From Megaleporinus macrocephalus (lineage: Eukaryota > Chordata > Actinopteri > Characiformes > Anostomidae): DNA of 64,000 bases. Every line of letters starts with the position of its first letter. The stretch's first letter is position 1. The translations under genes were made by a program, and so were the position numbers. Shown here in pieces: positions 47,058 through 60,279 of the stretch. The stretch covers positions 32,144,059-32,208,058 of the forward strand of contig CM038708.1 in assembly GCA_021613375.1 (NCBI GenBank), read 5' to 3'. The notes beneath the pieces were generated by a model. That model was given only the letters and a program-made list of their open reading frames with translations, searched no databases and had not been told where the DNA came from.

Positions 47058-47332
47058 ATGGGCTCGGGGAGCAGGCTGAAGTTTGCAGTTTGCGAGGTGC
47101 TGCAGTTCGCCGCCTTCTGCGTCCCGCTCTTCATCGTGATGCAACGATTCGCTCTCATCCTAGCGCGAGTGAAGAGCCAGGCGCAGCCCTCCGGTGGAGA
47201 CTCCACCACTGCCTACTGGCTGATTGTGGCCTCCTCCGTGGCTTATGTGACAACCGTTGCAATGCTGGTGTGGCTGCCAATGAAGTACATGGTGTACATG
47301 AAGAAGAAAGCCCTGGTGGGGAGGAAGAAGTG
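47058..47332 (+). CDS. tmem236: tmem236 exon 1
   Basis: 275 nt coding two hydrophobic helices with a polar loop (VKSQAQPSGGDSTT) between them, ending KKALVGRKKW. The last Trp codon is split by the intron; donor gtgaga. Confidence 0.92.
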
Positions 47333-50300
47333 GTGAGAGAGAGAGGAGGGGGTCATGTTGCCCTTCCCTGGTTTCTTGCAGAGTGTATGTTTGTGTACGA
47401 GTATGTGTGAATAATTGTCATTGCTCTTGTGTTCATACTTTAGTCAGTATAAATGTCAGGCTTCATATGATTATTTATCATTGACTTAGTTGCTCTATGT
47501 CTTTGACTGGTTATAAACGGCAATTATTATTGTTTCCAGTCATTCTCTGACTACTGTTGTAGCATCAGATTCCCACTGTGCAGTTGTGATTATCCCAGCT
47601 CTGTGATACATACAGCTAGTTTTAACATTTTATAACAGCTATTTAGAACAAGTAATGAAGTGTTTAAATAAGTTTCTAATGTTATAGTCCAGTTGCTCAA
47701 GCTAGAGATGTTTATAGAATGACCCGGTTTCTCTTTTTTGTTTGTTTTAAATGTTAACAAAGCCTCAGTTTGGATTTAAATAATGATCACAATAGAATTG
47801 AACCATACAAAAAATCTGAAAATGCAGTAAACTGTGTTATTGATTTACTTTTATTTAAGGTAGAATTATACTCTTAAGAACTCAACAGGGTTTTTGATTA
47901 AATTAATTGGTTTGAATGCTGCAAATACATCATATTTTATTATTATTTTTATGTTATTAAGGTAAACCTACTTGTCTTTAACATATTTTTTTTCTCTCTA
48001 GGAGACCTGTTGCTCTGGCCTATGTGCTTCTTTCCACACTGCCTTCATTTGCGTTCCTAATAGCCAGCTCGGAGGTAAACCTCAACCTTTTTACACTACT
48101 TGTAGTTGTAGTGATGTTTTCAATTGTTCATTATGTACCTTAGGATCCAATACGTTCTGATTGTTCTGATTTTATATGATAAAATGTTGGTAAATCTGAC
48201 GGAGAGGAGGTTTATTCATTGCTGTTAATGTTCATGGCCTGCAAAGACTGCTTTTGAAGCTACAGGCCCATCTGGAGGACTGCTGTTGAAGTTACATGGC
48301 AGGTACCACCCTCGGTTGGTGAAGCCTGTTCTGGACTCTGGCTACAAGGCAATGGGACCGCTATAATTGTGGGAACTTCCACCAAGCAGAATGTAACTGT
48401 CAATCTGTGGCCTAAAGGATCACTGAGGAGTGACTGGGAGTGCACCAACAACGTCCCATTCCTGCCCGAACTCATCACAACAAATCAGTTTAATTATTAT
48501 TGTTGATATTATTAGTTTGATTATTTTTGTACTGAACGTTTGTATCACAGTAACAGTTCTGTTTCAAAGAGACAAAGTAAACTAATCCTTATTCTTCTTG
48601 CTAGTTCACAATCACATTGCTTTCACTGTATATTCTGTTTGAGAAACGTGAAGTGTGAAGTCACTGCGGTTTTAGGCCTTTCAAACAGGTGTGCGATTTA
48701 ACAGAATCATAGCAAAATAGACCCCTGCCCTCCACTAGAATAACTACACCCACCAACATTGCCTTCACCACCTTCTCTACTGTTAACAGTGTGGTTTTAC
48801 AGCCAATACCGTTTCAGACATATATAAAAATAAATGCTGAACTGTTTAAAAGAAGTATACAATTTACAGGCTTTAACTTTAGTCAGACTAGTGATATAAA
48901 ACGGGTATGTAGTAAGACAAGCATGCACTGCATAGATGTCAGTGTTGGGACTATATTGTATGTGGGCTATGAACGTGAGCATGAACACTCACCATTCAGA
49001 AAAGTGTATGACTAAAACGTAACTCTATTAGAGGTTTTATTTTCTTGAGCCTAAGTAAGTAGTGTGTTCTGTAATATTACTCTGCTATGTGAAGTTACAC
49101 AGTGTCACTATGCAGTGACCCCCTGTAGGCATCTTTGAAATGTACACTGCAGAGCAAATGTGCTGCCTGGTCACCTATGAAAATACATTCATCCTGACAC
49201 TTGTTTATTAATGTAATCTAGTGAGGATGAGTAGCAGACAGGAATTTTGGGTATCTTTCTGATATAATGACAAATTCAGCACTGATAATCACCTTCTCAC
49301 TCTCTTTCTCTCTGTGATATCCATTGATGTTTGTGTAAGTCCTAAGTTTGTGCCTTGTTTTCTGTGCTTTTTCATTTTTGCTGCCTTGTTTATTCTTTTT
49401 CTCCCTCTTTCTCATTCTCTCCCTGTTTGTCTCTTTCTCTGTCTCTCGTGCTTTACCAGAAAAGTCAGAATGCAAAGTCAGATGAACCTCTGGCCTCACT
49501 TCCTACTTACATACCACATTCACAGTCCAGCCCAATTTATGGCACTCTGCATGAGAGACAAGTGTGCAAGGGAAGGAGGATGCTGACAATTCAGTTAGGA
49601 AATCTTCAAAGAATTCTACTCTGTGGTGAAAGGCTTCATCTCACTTCCTCATTATTTCCAGGAATCTACTCCATGTCTATTTGTACTGGCGTCTGGCATG
49701 TATGCCCTCAGAAAAAATGGATTTCCTATGAATGATGAAATGCTCCAAGTTGATTTCTGAGGTGCACTGAATAAAGAAAATACGTAATGAGTGATATACA
49801 AAATAAGTGACTTAAGTCCAAAGACAGTAAGCAGGCAGTGCTGGCTCAGGGCTCCATGTGGCTTTCTCAAAAGACTGGGAACCGAGAAGACGGTTGTGTT
49901 GAACAACAGAGTAATGGATAACTACGCTACAGTTTATTGTTGTGTTCTTACCTCTGTGTTATGTGTGACATGTCTGCATGCAAACCTTAAATATAAACAG
50001 ATAAGTTCTAGATCTTATTAATTTATTGAACCAAAAAGAAACAGTTTTATTAAGAATTTTCATTTTTTTGCATATATATATTTTTTTATTCCAAGTGTGC
50101 AATTTCTGCTGTGTGCAGAAATATTGTAATAAACATTACCACATTAAGATTACAGAGACCTAGTCACCATTTGATGTATTTTCTGGGGAGAGTATTGCAA
50201 CCTAAGGTCATTTATAATTAATGTGAGGTCACAGATGTTTACTACCTTTTAGCCATCCACTCGCAAAGCTTTAGAATTTGGTAAATATAAAACACCACAA

Positions 50301-53300
50301 GCACTTGTACAGCTAAAACATGTTAACTTTTGTTTAGTTTTTTTTTATTTGTACACCTGTGCAAATATCATGAATCACTCATCACAATAACTGGAATTTG
50401 GAAGTAAGAGGGGATGAAAACAGCAGCATTGTTCAGAGGAAATGTCCCTGTGAATTTAAGTGTGTTCTATGCAGCGTTTTGCATATTTCAAAGATAAACT
50501 TCGCCATTTACTGGCAAATACATATAGACGTAAACACATATGTCAGTAAAGGATAATTAGCCACAGGAAATGGTTTCCTGTTCTCTGAGAATTATGACAC
50601 TCTGGTGGTGGGTAAACAGATGGCATTCCCAGAGATGAATTCCCAATCCACAGTGGCATCTCAAGGACAGGGGTCTGTGCCAGCTTTCCGTGTTTGTTAA
50701 CCCAGCATGAGGCTCCAGTGAACTAAAAAAGTGCACATGTGATAAAAATCTCTTTCTCTCTCTTCCAGGTGCAAATTAGAAATGACGTACGATTGGATAC
50801 GTTCATCGAGTTACCAGTGTCTCTGGTGCTTCTCTCCCTCATCTGCATTGACATTGTGGAAAGAATCCGCCACTGCAGGCTCACTGGCCAGGGTAAAACA
50901 TGGAAACATTCATGTCCTCTGAGTGAATGAAAACAAAGAAGCACAGTACCTGTTGCTGCATTCTTAGTACCACAGCACTTTTTCCGATATTGTAGTTTTT
51001 GGCAGGGAAATAGTGAAATAGTGTTTATAAGATCCTTCAGTTTGTGAAGAACCACTGCACTTAATGAGCTGTGTCAGAAAGACAAATATCTAGTCTACAT
51101 AATGAAACAAAGCAAAATGACAGAGATAAAGCCAGATAATAGCATCACGATCCTAGCGTAGGTTTCAAAGAGAGTTCAAAGTTGATCAGACCTGATGATA
51201 GTCAGAAGTCTGGCATGAAAGACTAACAACAGGATTTTGTTTACATTTACATACATTTTCTGTTGGCGTTGCACTTGTGATTTAAAAGAAAACACCATTT
51301 ATGTTTTTTGGGTCATAGGTGCAATTCAAAATAATAATTGCTGAAAGTAATACTTGCAAAATATCTTTACCTTATTGATAGATCTTCTTTTTTCTAAAGA
51401 ATTAAACTGCCAGCTTGTAACATCATTTTTTATCATTTTCATTCTTGCTGTCTTGTTTGTTCTTTCTCTTTTTCTCTTTCACTCTCTTTCTCTGTCTTCT
51501 CTCTCTCTCCAACTTGTAGAGTATAGTAAAAAATACTTAATACCAACAACTTGAAATCCTTCACAGTCATCAGATTCTAACCACTTGTTCCGGTTTTGCA
51601 ATTGGAGTAGCAACAAAAGTACTTTCACTGGAATCAGGATATGCATGCTTGACAGAATCGCCTGCATGCGATGCTGATGGATGACAGTTGGACAGCTGTG
51701 TGAACTGAGAGCATCCTTGGAAGATGTCTAGTAAAAGCATATCACCGAGTATGCATGCAGCACAGTTTTAATGTTAGCATATATAAACACCGCCGTGTGA
51801 AGGCTGCCACATTTATTAGTATTTCCTCAGAAGAGTGACATTAATAATAATATTTTTTAACCAAAATCACCAATCTGTCATTGTGCCATAAACAATTGTC
51901 TCCTCTTGCACCTTTCTACCTTTCTACAGCCTCAAGCTTAAAACAACTCGTTCAAATAATCAGTTTATTCTCTGGGCCTTGATTAGATGTATCAGGTGAG
52001 ATTAATTAGGGTTGAAGAAGTAAATTGGGCAGAAAGAGTTGGTGACCTCTGATCTACTTTGTTAAAAAGTTCAGTTTTTTGTTCTTCAGTTTAGTTCTGT
52101 TAAAAGTTCCCCAACTTTTAGTACTGCATCTAAGCTGGTTCTATGAAACACTGTGTAAACAACTGAGACATTTAGAACTATTTAAGAAAAGATCAAACTG
52201 CATACTATTTAATTTTCTCATCTTCTCTTACAAACAGAAATTAAATCAGCTTTGTTGCTCCTCAGTGGCACACTGTCCTACTGCCTAATTATCAGATCAT
52301 TCATTTAAATCCTGGTGAAGAGGAAGATCTTACACTTAGCAGTTAATAAATTAAAAAGAAGAAACAGAGTAAAAAATAAGCCACTTCACTATTCATTTTC
52401 ATTACATTCATAAAAAGTCACATTTACAGATTTTTATGCCTAATTATTTTCACATTTATGAGGCTAATTTAAACTCTTTTGTTGACCTAATCTAAAATGC
52501 TAATGTTTGTTGTTGTTGTTGTTGTTTTCTAATATAAACATCTGACGAACCTTGAACATGGATTGACTTTTTAAATGACAATTTCAAATGGTCATTTTAT
52601 TTACTGTATCATTGTGCCAGCCTTATTAATCACAAAGACTTTTTTTTCATTTTCTACATAACAATATAATTGACCATAGAGCCGTAGGCAAAGTTTAGGC
52701 ACCACAGTCAAATCACATATTTAGTGGATGGAATATAAGTAATTTTCTACACAGAACAGACAACAGACTTCACTTTTTAATGCACACTCACTATTTTTGG
52801 CTGAATTAAACATGCTGTGCAAGTTGTTATATTTTATATAGTCATTTGTCCAGTATATTACAATACTTAAACTAAAATGTTCACTAAAATCTGTGTTTGT
52901 TCCCTGTGGAGGATGTTTTAGCTTATTTTTACTCAGTAACAGAAGCAGTGCCGAGTGAACTAAAGATCAAGTTTACAATAAAATCAACTAACTAAATGAT
53001 CTCTTTGACTTTTTGGGATTATTTTTCAAACAGCTTTATTAGTTATTTATCTTTTTAACATTGTACCTCTGTTTTGCTTTGTGTTTGTGTGGCTTATATG
53101 TTTAGCTAATGAACTGGCTCGGGACGCAGAAATTCCAACCCTAACCCATGTAGAGACAGTCACTCCAATAGTCACCACAGCCACTGGACCATCTCCTGCA
53201 GCAACCAATGCCAGTGCGGGCACACAGAACGGAGCAGGGGCCGCTAACGGAGCCATTCCAAGGTTGCCTGGAACAGCCACAGTTGCAGGGTTACCAGCCA

Positions 53301-53881
53301 ATGGGGTAATTCCGGGGTTGCCAGTTTGTGGATCAATTTCAGGATTGCCAGGCAACACGACAGTGCCAGGGATGCCCAGCAATGGAGCAGTACCAGTACT
53401 GCCAGGTAACGGCCAGGGGCAACCCTACGGTGTCGTTGGGATTTGTCCACGCACGGGCCTACCTATAAGAAGTTTTCCATATGCCCCTCCATACACCGGA
53501 CCACTCCGCTTTCTACTAGCAAGTGATGCGCGTGCTGACGTGTTTGCCGACAGCTTCCTATTCTGGTTGGACACAGCAGAAATGGTGCGAGTGGCGAGTC
53601 ACACCCCAGTCTACTTCTCTGGCTGGGCTTTACCAGTCTACCTCTTCAGCTTTCTTTCAATGCTACGATTGGTTCCCATGCCTCACAGTCCCCTCCTTTC
53701 CCCTCTGGGCGTGGCCTTGCAGGACCTTCCCTTCCTTTTTCTACGGATGGCCCTCATAGCCATTTTTGGGTTTGTCACGCCGGTCCTCTTCGTGATGAAG
53801 AACTTGCTGGTCTGCTTGGCCTACATTTATTTTAACTTCATGACCAAGCTGAAAATCTTCAACACAGAGAGAATGTTTTGA
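47058..53881 (+). CDS. tmem236: transmembrane protein 236, 4 exons, 415 aa
   Basis: Exons 47058-47332, 48002-48074, 50769-50892 and 53106-53881 join in frame to 1248 nt. The N-terminal helix (RLKFAVCEVLQFAAF), a second helix around YWLIVASSVAYVTTVAMLVW, the ELPVSLVLLSL helix in exon 3 and the C-terminal block EMVRVASHTPVY to YIYFNFMTKLKIF all match vertebrate TMEM236. The start at 47058 is chosen because MGSGSRLKF aligns with the human start; an in-frame ATG at 46974 would add 28 unmatched residues. The protein is longer than the human one (about 350 aa) mainly through a Gly/Pro/Asn-rich loop coded by a 27-bp repeat. No molecular function is established. It lies head-to-tail with mrc1, as I recall for mammals. 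Confidence 0.92.
47333..48001 (+). other. tmem236 intron 1
   Basis: Nothing recognised beyond the splice sites. Confidence 0.5.
48002..48074 (+). CDS. tmem236: tmem236 exon 2
   Basis: 73 nt coding RPVALAYVLLSTLPSFAFLI followed by ASSE, a hydrophobic helix matching the WRPVLMMCVVLTTLP region of the human protein. The acceptor follows a T-rich tract. Confidence 0.9.
48075..50768 (+). other. tmem236 intron 2
   Basis: 2.7 kb. A CT-rich tract lies at about 49385-49450. A 300-bp stretch of higher GC (48200-48480) looks like an interspersed repeat but is not identified. Confidence 0.45.
50769..50892 (+). CDS. tmem236: tmem236 exon 3
   Basis: 124 nt coding DTFIELPVSLVLLSLICIDI followed by VERIRHCRLTGQG. 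The LPVSLVLLSL core is identical to human TMEM236. Confidence 0.93.
50893..53105 (+). other. tmem236 intron 3
   Basis: Contains a CT-rich tract (51462-51515) and a TTG run (52507-52525). No gene seen. Confidence 0.5.
53106..53881 (+). CDS. tmem236: tmem236 exon 4, variable loop and C-terminal helices
   Basis: 776 nt. The first half is a Thr/Ala/Pro/Gly-rich loop with six 9-residue repeats. The second half (FLFWLDTAEMVRVASHTPVY to RMF) holds two or three conserved helices, including LQDLPFLFLRMALIAIFGF. TGA at 53879-53881. An AATAAA lies only 12 nt past the stop (53893-53898); another is at 54505-54510. Confidence 0.93.
53261..53422 (+). repeat. 27-bp coding minisatellite in tmem236 exon 4
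   Basis: Six 27-bp units code nonapeptides of the type GLPGNTTVP: RLPGTATVA, GLPANGVIP, GLPVCGSIS, GLPGNTTVP, GMPSNGAVP, VLPGNGQGQ. The unit length keeps frame. The human loop lacks this pattern as far as I recall. Confidence 0.85.
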
Positions 53882-56458
53882 CAGAAGCTGCAAATAAAGA
53901 GACGAACTGTTAAGGAAAACAGGATTTTGAATGATACAGCCAGTCTAAACTGCTTTAACGATGAGGCAGATGAGGAATGGAGCAGGTTTCCATATCATTA
54001 TGTTTTAAAGGCGGGATACAATGAGGAGAAGCAATTTTTATGGAAAAAACAAACAGGAATGAAGAAGATTTCCTGAATGTTAAAAGAAAAATAGATGGTT
54101 TGATTAGGAAACTGCGCTAAACATGTGATAATATGCGATAGAATAATGCCAGAAGACCTATTTCAGTGATGAAATTTGTAACCTGGGCTGCTGCACTTTG
54201 ACCAAAGTTTGGTGTTTCAAGGGACGTTACAGTGATTCTTTGTTGTTTTATAAGTTTACTTATAAACTTCTTATCTAGCTTGAATGTTTTTTACATGCTC
54301 ATACACATGCACACATACACTTTAACCCTAAATCACACTTGTCCCCTTATCTTGAACTGTGCATAGTTACTTATGTGTTAGTTACATTGATTTAAAACAC
54401 AATTGTGTGATTTATTTTTTTACTTTTTCCCCCTCACACTGGTTTCATTTCATTGTGGTTCAACCTACAGACAAAATGGGTACTTTTCTCTCTGCGAAAG
54501 AAGAAATAAAAACAGGAAATTGGAGATTTTTTGTATTTTTGGTATTTTTGGAAAAACTGAGTATGAAGAACTGGTCTTGGTGTTTTTGGTGATTTCACTC
54601 CCACGCTTCATCTCTTTCTCATAGCTTCCCTTTTCGTCTGTTTTTAATTGCGCTACTTGGTCTGCCATTGGTTGCATGATATACTCTTAAACTTATACAT
54701 CTGTAGAATTTATAGATTGTAAACGCATCCCAAAATGACTAACTTTGAGTTTGCAGAACTGGTTTTAATTGATCTAGATTTTAATTTTTATCAAATGTGC
54801 AGACCTCACCTCTTTCTTGCCTCGGGCAGGAAACAGGATTTCCCCACTTTGTGCTGCAGTGCTTGGAACACATTTCCTTCTTGCTGAGCTACAGGTCCTC
54901 TAGGGTTCTTACTACATTTCTCTTTCACCTCATCAGCATTTCTATCTCTGCCCCTCCAATTCTGTCTTTTTACAGAGTTTAAAAAACAACAAAGAAGCTG
55001 AATGTTACTGTTTTATTTCACATATTGTGAGATTTTAGAACAATGCCAGTGATTAAATCAGATGCACAAACCTACCTATAGTCCTAATCTTGGGAACTGT
55101 TTTAGGACTTTCTATAAAAGTCTGAGTCAAACTTTCAAAACTTTGCAATAATGTATTATATTCATACTTTTTTTTTATTTATGATAACTTACAGAATGTA
55201 GGCTTAATATAAACCACACACTAAAAGGTTTTTGGAGAACAATGATAAGTTGTAAAATGGCCTTTTGAATACAGATTTTGGTTTTATTATAACTTCATTC
55301 TTAATATTCTACAGATTTCTCAGTCATTTTAGAACCACCCACAGCTCTGTTTATTGTTTTGGAGACATTAATATATCCTGTTTGCTCCCAACTATATGAC
55401 ACCTGTAAAGGAGCTCCAAACATTTCATTATTTCATGCATTTATCTGCAGGTTTATCATTGATTACAAATGTTAAGTGATTGTGTAAATGGTACCACCCA
55501 CAGTAGTAGAGTAACATGTTTTTATATTAAATGTATAGATGTACAAAAAAGGTGCCAAGTACTAAAAAATAACAAAAGGGGCCTGTAAGTCATTCTGAAC
55601 CAAGTATTTTTGAAAGTGTGTCTGAAGACTTGACACCTGATAATGTTTTGTGATGACAGTATTGCCCATTTATTTTAAAAGCTGACATATATAAAGGGGG
55701 GAAAGAGTAGGTGCACACACTTCCATGCGTGCTTAAATGTTTGTTTTAGAATGTTTCCATGAGTTGTGTGTGTCTGCATATCAACATTTTCTGTGATTTT
55801 TAGTTTTCTACATAATTTGAACTCTACACTCATCCTTTACATTGTGTCATTGATTGTGTCAAATTTCAGGATGATTGGCCCAAAAAAATTGCTCTACAAC
55901 AGCTTTGAAATAGAAACCTTTCCGTTAGATTACACTGAAAGTAAAGAGTGTTTTTCTCCTCTCCTGTAAAGTTATTATTTCTAAGATACCGGTTTTTCTT
56001 TGGACGGTGATAATGTACTACAGTAGCACTGGCATGTAGCCTTCTTCTAGCAGCAGCACTCAATATTTAAAATTAGACCCTAAAACATAAAAGCCTCCAT
56101 ATCAGAAGATACTTGGTTGATTCATTCATTCATTCAATCAAGCATTTATTCATTCAATCATTTATCCATTTATTGATATAGTAAATGAGACAAGAATTTA
56201 AAAGCATTTTTTGTAAATGCATATGTGTGTATGTAGAAGAGAGAAGGACTGAGAGAAAGATACAGAGATACTTTGCCCAGCAGGGAAACACGTGAAGTGC
56301 AACAGTGTTCCTGTATTTAACTCCCACCCCTAAAGAGATTCACACTACAACCTTTAAACCCAGTGAGAGGTGAGTGTTAGTCCCACCCTGTTCAGCAGAA
56401 TCCCAGACACACTCCTTCCCTGGATTACTCTTCTCGGCTAATGAGCTAAAGCACAAAT
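53882..56458. other. tmem236 3' end and mrc1 upstream region
   Basis: Two AATAAA signals for tmem236 (53893-53898, 54505-54510). The right part (about 56200-56458) must hold the mrc1 promoter, but no TATA box is convincing. No other gene. Confidence 0.5.
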
Positions 56459-56531
56459 ATGAAGAAGTTCAGGTTTTCACTGTTTGTGCTGCTGTGCCTC
56501 TGCACATCTTTGCACTACACTGTTCAGCTAG
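56459..56531 (+). CDS. mrc1: mrc1 exon 1, signal peptide
   Basis: Codes MKKFRFSLFVLLCLCTS and on to HYTVQL: basic N-region, hydrophobic core, then the expected cleavage zone. The last Gly/Asp codon is split; donor gtaagt. Confidence 0.92.
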
Positions 56532-58787
56532 GTAAGTATTTCAGCAGCTGGGTTATTACAGGTGATGTTGTTGTACTATGATTCTGCCAACACAATATAT
56601 GTTTACTGTTAAAGCCTCATAACTTTTCAGTAGAAGGTAAAATACCTAGCTAAACTTTTACTACAGCTTAGTTTGTTAAGATTTCTTTCAGAACTGTTGC
56701 ACTATGAAAAGGGCAGCTGTCATTTTCAGACATAGAACAGAGGTTCTGATCTGAGTAGAACAGTATGCTGTATGATTTATTCCCTGCTTTCTGTTTTCAA
56801 AGACAGCAGCGCTTTCCTCATCTACAACGAGGCTCACAACAAGTGTGTGAAGGTGGTCAACCCCAATGCTGCTCAGGTTGCTGACTGTGACCCGTCCTCA
56901 GAAGCCCAGCGCTTCCGCTGGATCTCCTCTTCTCGTGTTCTGAGCGTCTCCCACAAACTCTGCCTGGGGGCTCAGGACCTCAAAGAATGGGTAAGGGTGA
57001 TGCTGCTCCCGTGCAACGAGCTGAGTCCCATGCAGACGTGGGAGTGTAAGAACGAGACCCTTTTTGGTCTAAAGGGTCAGCCCTTGCATTTTAACTATGG
57101 AAACCGACACGAGCCCAATATCCTGATGTACAAAGGAACTGGTTCCTGGAGTCGCTGGCAGATATACGGGACGAAGGATGATCTGTGCTCTCATGGATAT
57201 GAAGGTATGTTTCTTCATTGTGCTCACAAATGGTTGTACCCGCACACAGGTTGTTGTACAGGTAGTGTCTGGTTGTTAATTGGATTTAGGCAGGAGGCCT
57301 GATCACCTGAATGTGTGTCCTGTGAGCTAGCCCTTGTTCTGACTGTTATCTCTAATGACTGGTCAGGTTGTGGTGGATATAGACCTCTTACGGGCAGACA
57401 GAAAGTTGGTCAAATGGGCTTGTTAGAGGATATTTATCAATACTGAGACAGAAATGTACACCATCTGAACAATTTTAGGAGAAGAAAAGCTAAAGACTTA
57501 CAATATGAGCCCTAATATGTTGCCTCAGTGTACATGCCTCAGTTGATTGGATGGATTGGAAACAGGTGGTTGGGTGCAAAGCATCCACAGTTATTATTTC
57601 TGATTATTCTTGTTCTTAATGTGGTTCCTCATTGAAAACTAGTAATTACTTAAGTAATCAAAGCATGTGGAATATTAAATAAATAGATCCTTCAGCAGTT
57701 CCTCTAAGTGGTTTAATGTTTATTAGTTGGTTTGTTTTTGTAAACGATTCCATGTTTATTACTTACATTTGCATGTATGATGTAAAGTATGCAGTTCTGA
57801 AGTAAGTCTTATGTATCTTATAGTATGTCCACCTTAACTACTTCTTTTATTCTTTCATTTGTTTTTTTTCCTGCAGAGATGTTCACCCTCGGTGGCAATG
57901 CTTTCGGCAGACCCTGTCAGTTCCCCTTTAAGTTTAATGAAAAGTGGTACGCAGAGTGCACAGTGGATGGCCGGTCTGACGGGCTTCTGTGGTGCTCCAC
58001 AGAGACGGACTACACCAAGGACAAGAAATGGGGCTTCTGCCCCTCAAAATGTAAGACAGCACTTACATGAATATGAATAATGAATCTTATAGCATACATA
58101 TAACTCCCTCTAGTAAATATCTTAACTCAGAACACTCTCTCTTTTGTGTCAGTGTCAGGTTTGTGGTTGATTTGAATGTGTGTGATAAACAGTGCACGAC
58201 TGAGCAGGTTTGATCTTTTCTGAGAGGAATGATAGGAATTTCACAGGAGGCGTGCGGAGAGCAGAGGCCACACTCTAAGTGACAGTTATGCAAAGCCAAA
58301 AGTGCTGTGGTATATAAAAAAGATGATTTTCCTGTTTTGCTCTATCCTGTATTAGGGCCATAAAACGGGGGTCAGCCCCAGAATCAGGTCTGCGGACTGA
58401 CCTGCTGATATACACACATCCTGTGAAGTTGTTTCCTGTGGTCTCTGTTTTCCTGTAGTAATGCAGATGTTTGCAAAGGGGTTTTTCAATGCTGGCTATG
58501 TATGATTCCTCTTGTTTCAGCATTAATATGTTTTACATTCATATAAATAATTAGGCTAGCTGGACATTAAAATAACTTACCTTAAGGATAAAATTTCAAA
58601 TCTCCAAAATAGTAACTGTACTGAAGAAGGCGGGCGGAATCATGGAAGTTAATGTTTGTTCTAAGTCAGTTTGAAGCATTTCTATAGATCTTATCATTAA
58701 ATGTTGACGTTGTTTAAAGGAAAACTTGTTTTATTCATACAGCAACAATGTATATTTTTCAGAAATTGATGGAAACTTAACAGCATG

Positions 58788-58819
<32 letters not shown>

Positions 58820-60229
58820 CCTCTTTCTCTTGCTATCTCTCTTTGTATGTGTGTGTTTATGTATGTACGTATGTGTGCATTCATCCATCCATCAATCCAT
58901 CCATCTCCACATGTGGGTGCATCAGCAACGTCGGGTTGGGACAGCGATCCAGTAACTGGTGTTCTGTACCAGAGGAACACTCAGTCAGTGCTAACCTGGC
59001 ACCAGGCTCGTAAGAGCTGCCAGCAGCAAAGCGCTGATCTACTCAGCATTGTAGAGCTGCATGAGCAAACATACATATCAGGTACATAAAACCACACACC
59101 TGAGCTCAATGTCAGACACAAACACAGACAGAAATGCAGCACTAAGCAATTCTAATGGACTTCACATCGCATTCTGTAGAGAACATACTCACAGAATATG
59201 AGAGTTAGACATTCCTTGGGGCCAAACTTCACTTCCTTTCTTTTCTGAGTACAAAACCAACATAATAAGCGTTGCTGTGCTCACAGAATCAAAGAATTCT
59301 TTTTTTCCAAATAGCCACTAAATAGTAAGAGCCTAGCTTAATAACTGAATAGCAAGCGTCAGTTGTTTGTTGGTATTGTAGGTGATGTATTTTGCTGTCT
59401 TTCTGCAGGTTTGACTAATATCCTTGGCTCTGCTCTGTGGATTGGACTGAACAGTCTAGACTTCGAGAGTGGCTGGCAATGGAGCAATGGAAACCCATTC
59501 AGATATCTCAACTGGGCTCCAGGTATACACATATGACGCCGCAGTGTGCAGTCTCAAATTAAACCCACTACAAACAAGTAGGATGTGAAATATCTGTATC
59601 CTACTCCTCAGGCCACCCCTCATTGGAGCCAGGCCTGAACTGTGCTGCGCTGAATGCTGGGAAGGCGTCTAAATGGGAAAGTGTGGGCTGCAGCAAGAAA
59701 CTGGGTTACATCTGTCGCAAAGGAAACTCCACCGCTGTTACGCATATCGTGGGTAAGACGAGCGCACAAATGCTTACACTCACATGCATACAGTGCTGCG
59801 CAGAATCAGAGACCACCCTTTCACTTAGGAGGTTTTCAGTTAAAGCAGCCATTAAGTACACAATAATCATTTTTCAGCATCAGGAAAACAGTGCTGCTTG
59901 CATTGTTTCTTCTTTCTTTATCATTTTGGAGATGCAAGATTTTAATCTGAAAACAGTGATACATATGAGCCCAGGGTTTAGTGTGTCCACCCTTTGCCTT
60001 TATTACAGTGTGCATAGTTTGTGAGATACTTGTTTAATCTTAGTAGTTGGTTGTGTATTTCGCTTCTTACAATTCAAGTAATCTCAGATACATTGACTGA
60101 TGCTGAGGCCCAGAGAACATTCAGAGAACAGCAGCAGCTGTCTTAACAGCGACATGTCCTTTCAGACCCATAGCATTGAGTTGTCTTACATCTTGTTAGT
60201 ACTACAGTCTTGATCTACCTCTCTTCCAT

Positions 60230-60279
<50 letters not shown>

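Noticed and set aside
53047..53382. Minus-strand Pro/Gly/Ala-rich frame
   Set aside because: Antisense of the coding minisatellite in tmem236 exon 4.
58847..58925. Upstream extension of mrc1 exon 4 through the ATCC repeat (open frame)
   Set aside because: The extra peptide is simple-sequence coded and does not align with MRC1. The acceptor at 58924-58925 restores the family sequence and phase.
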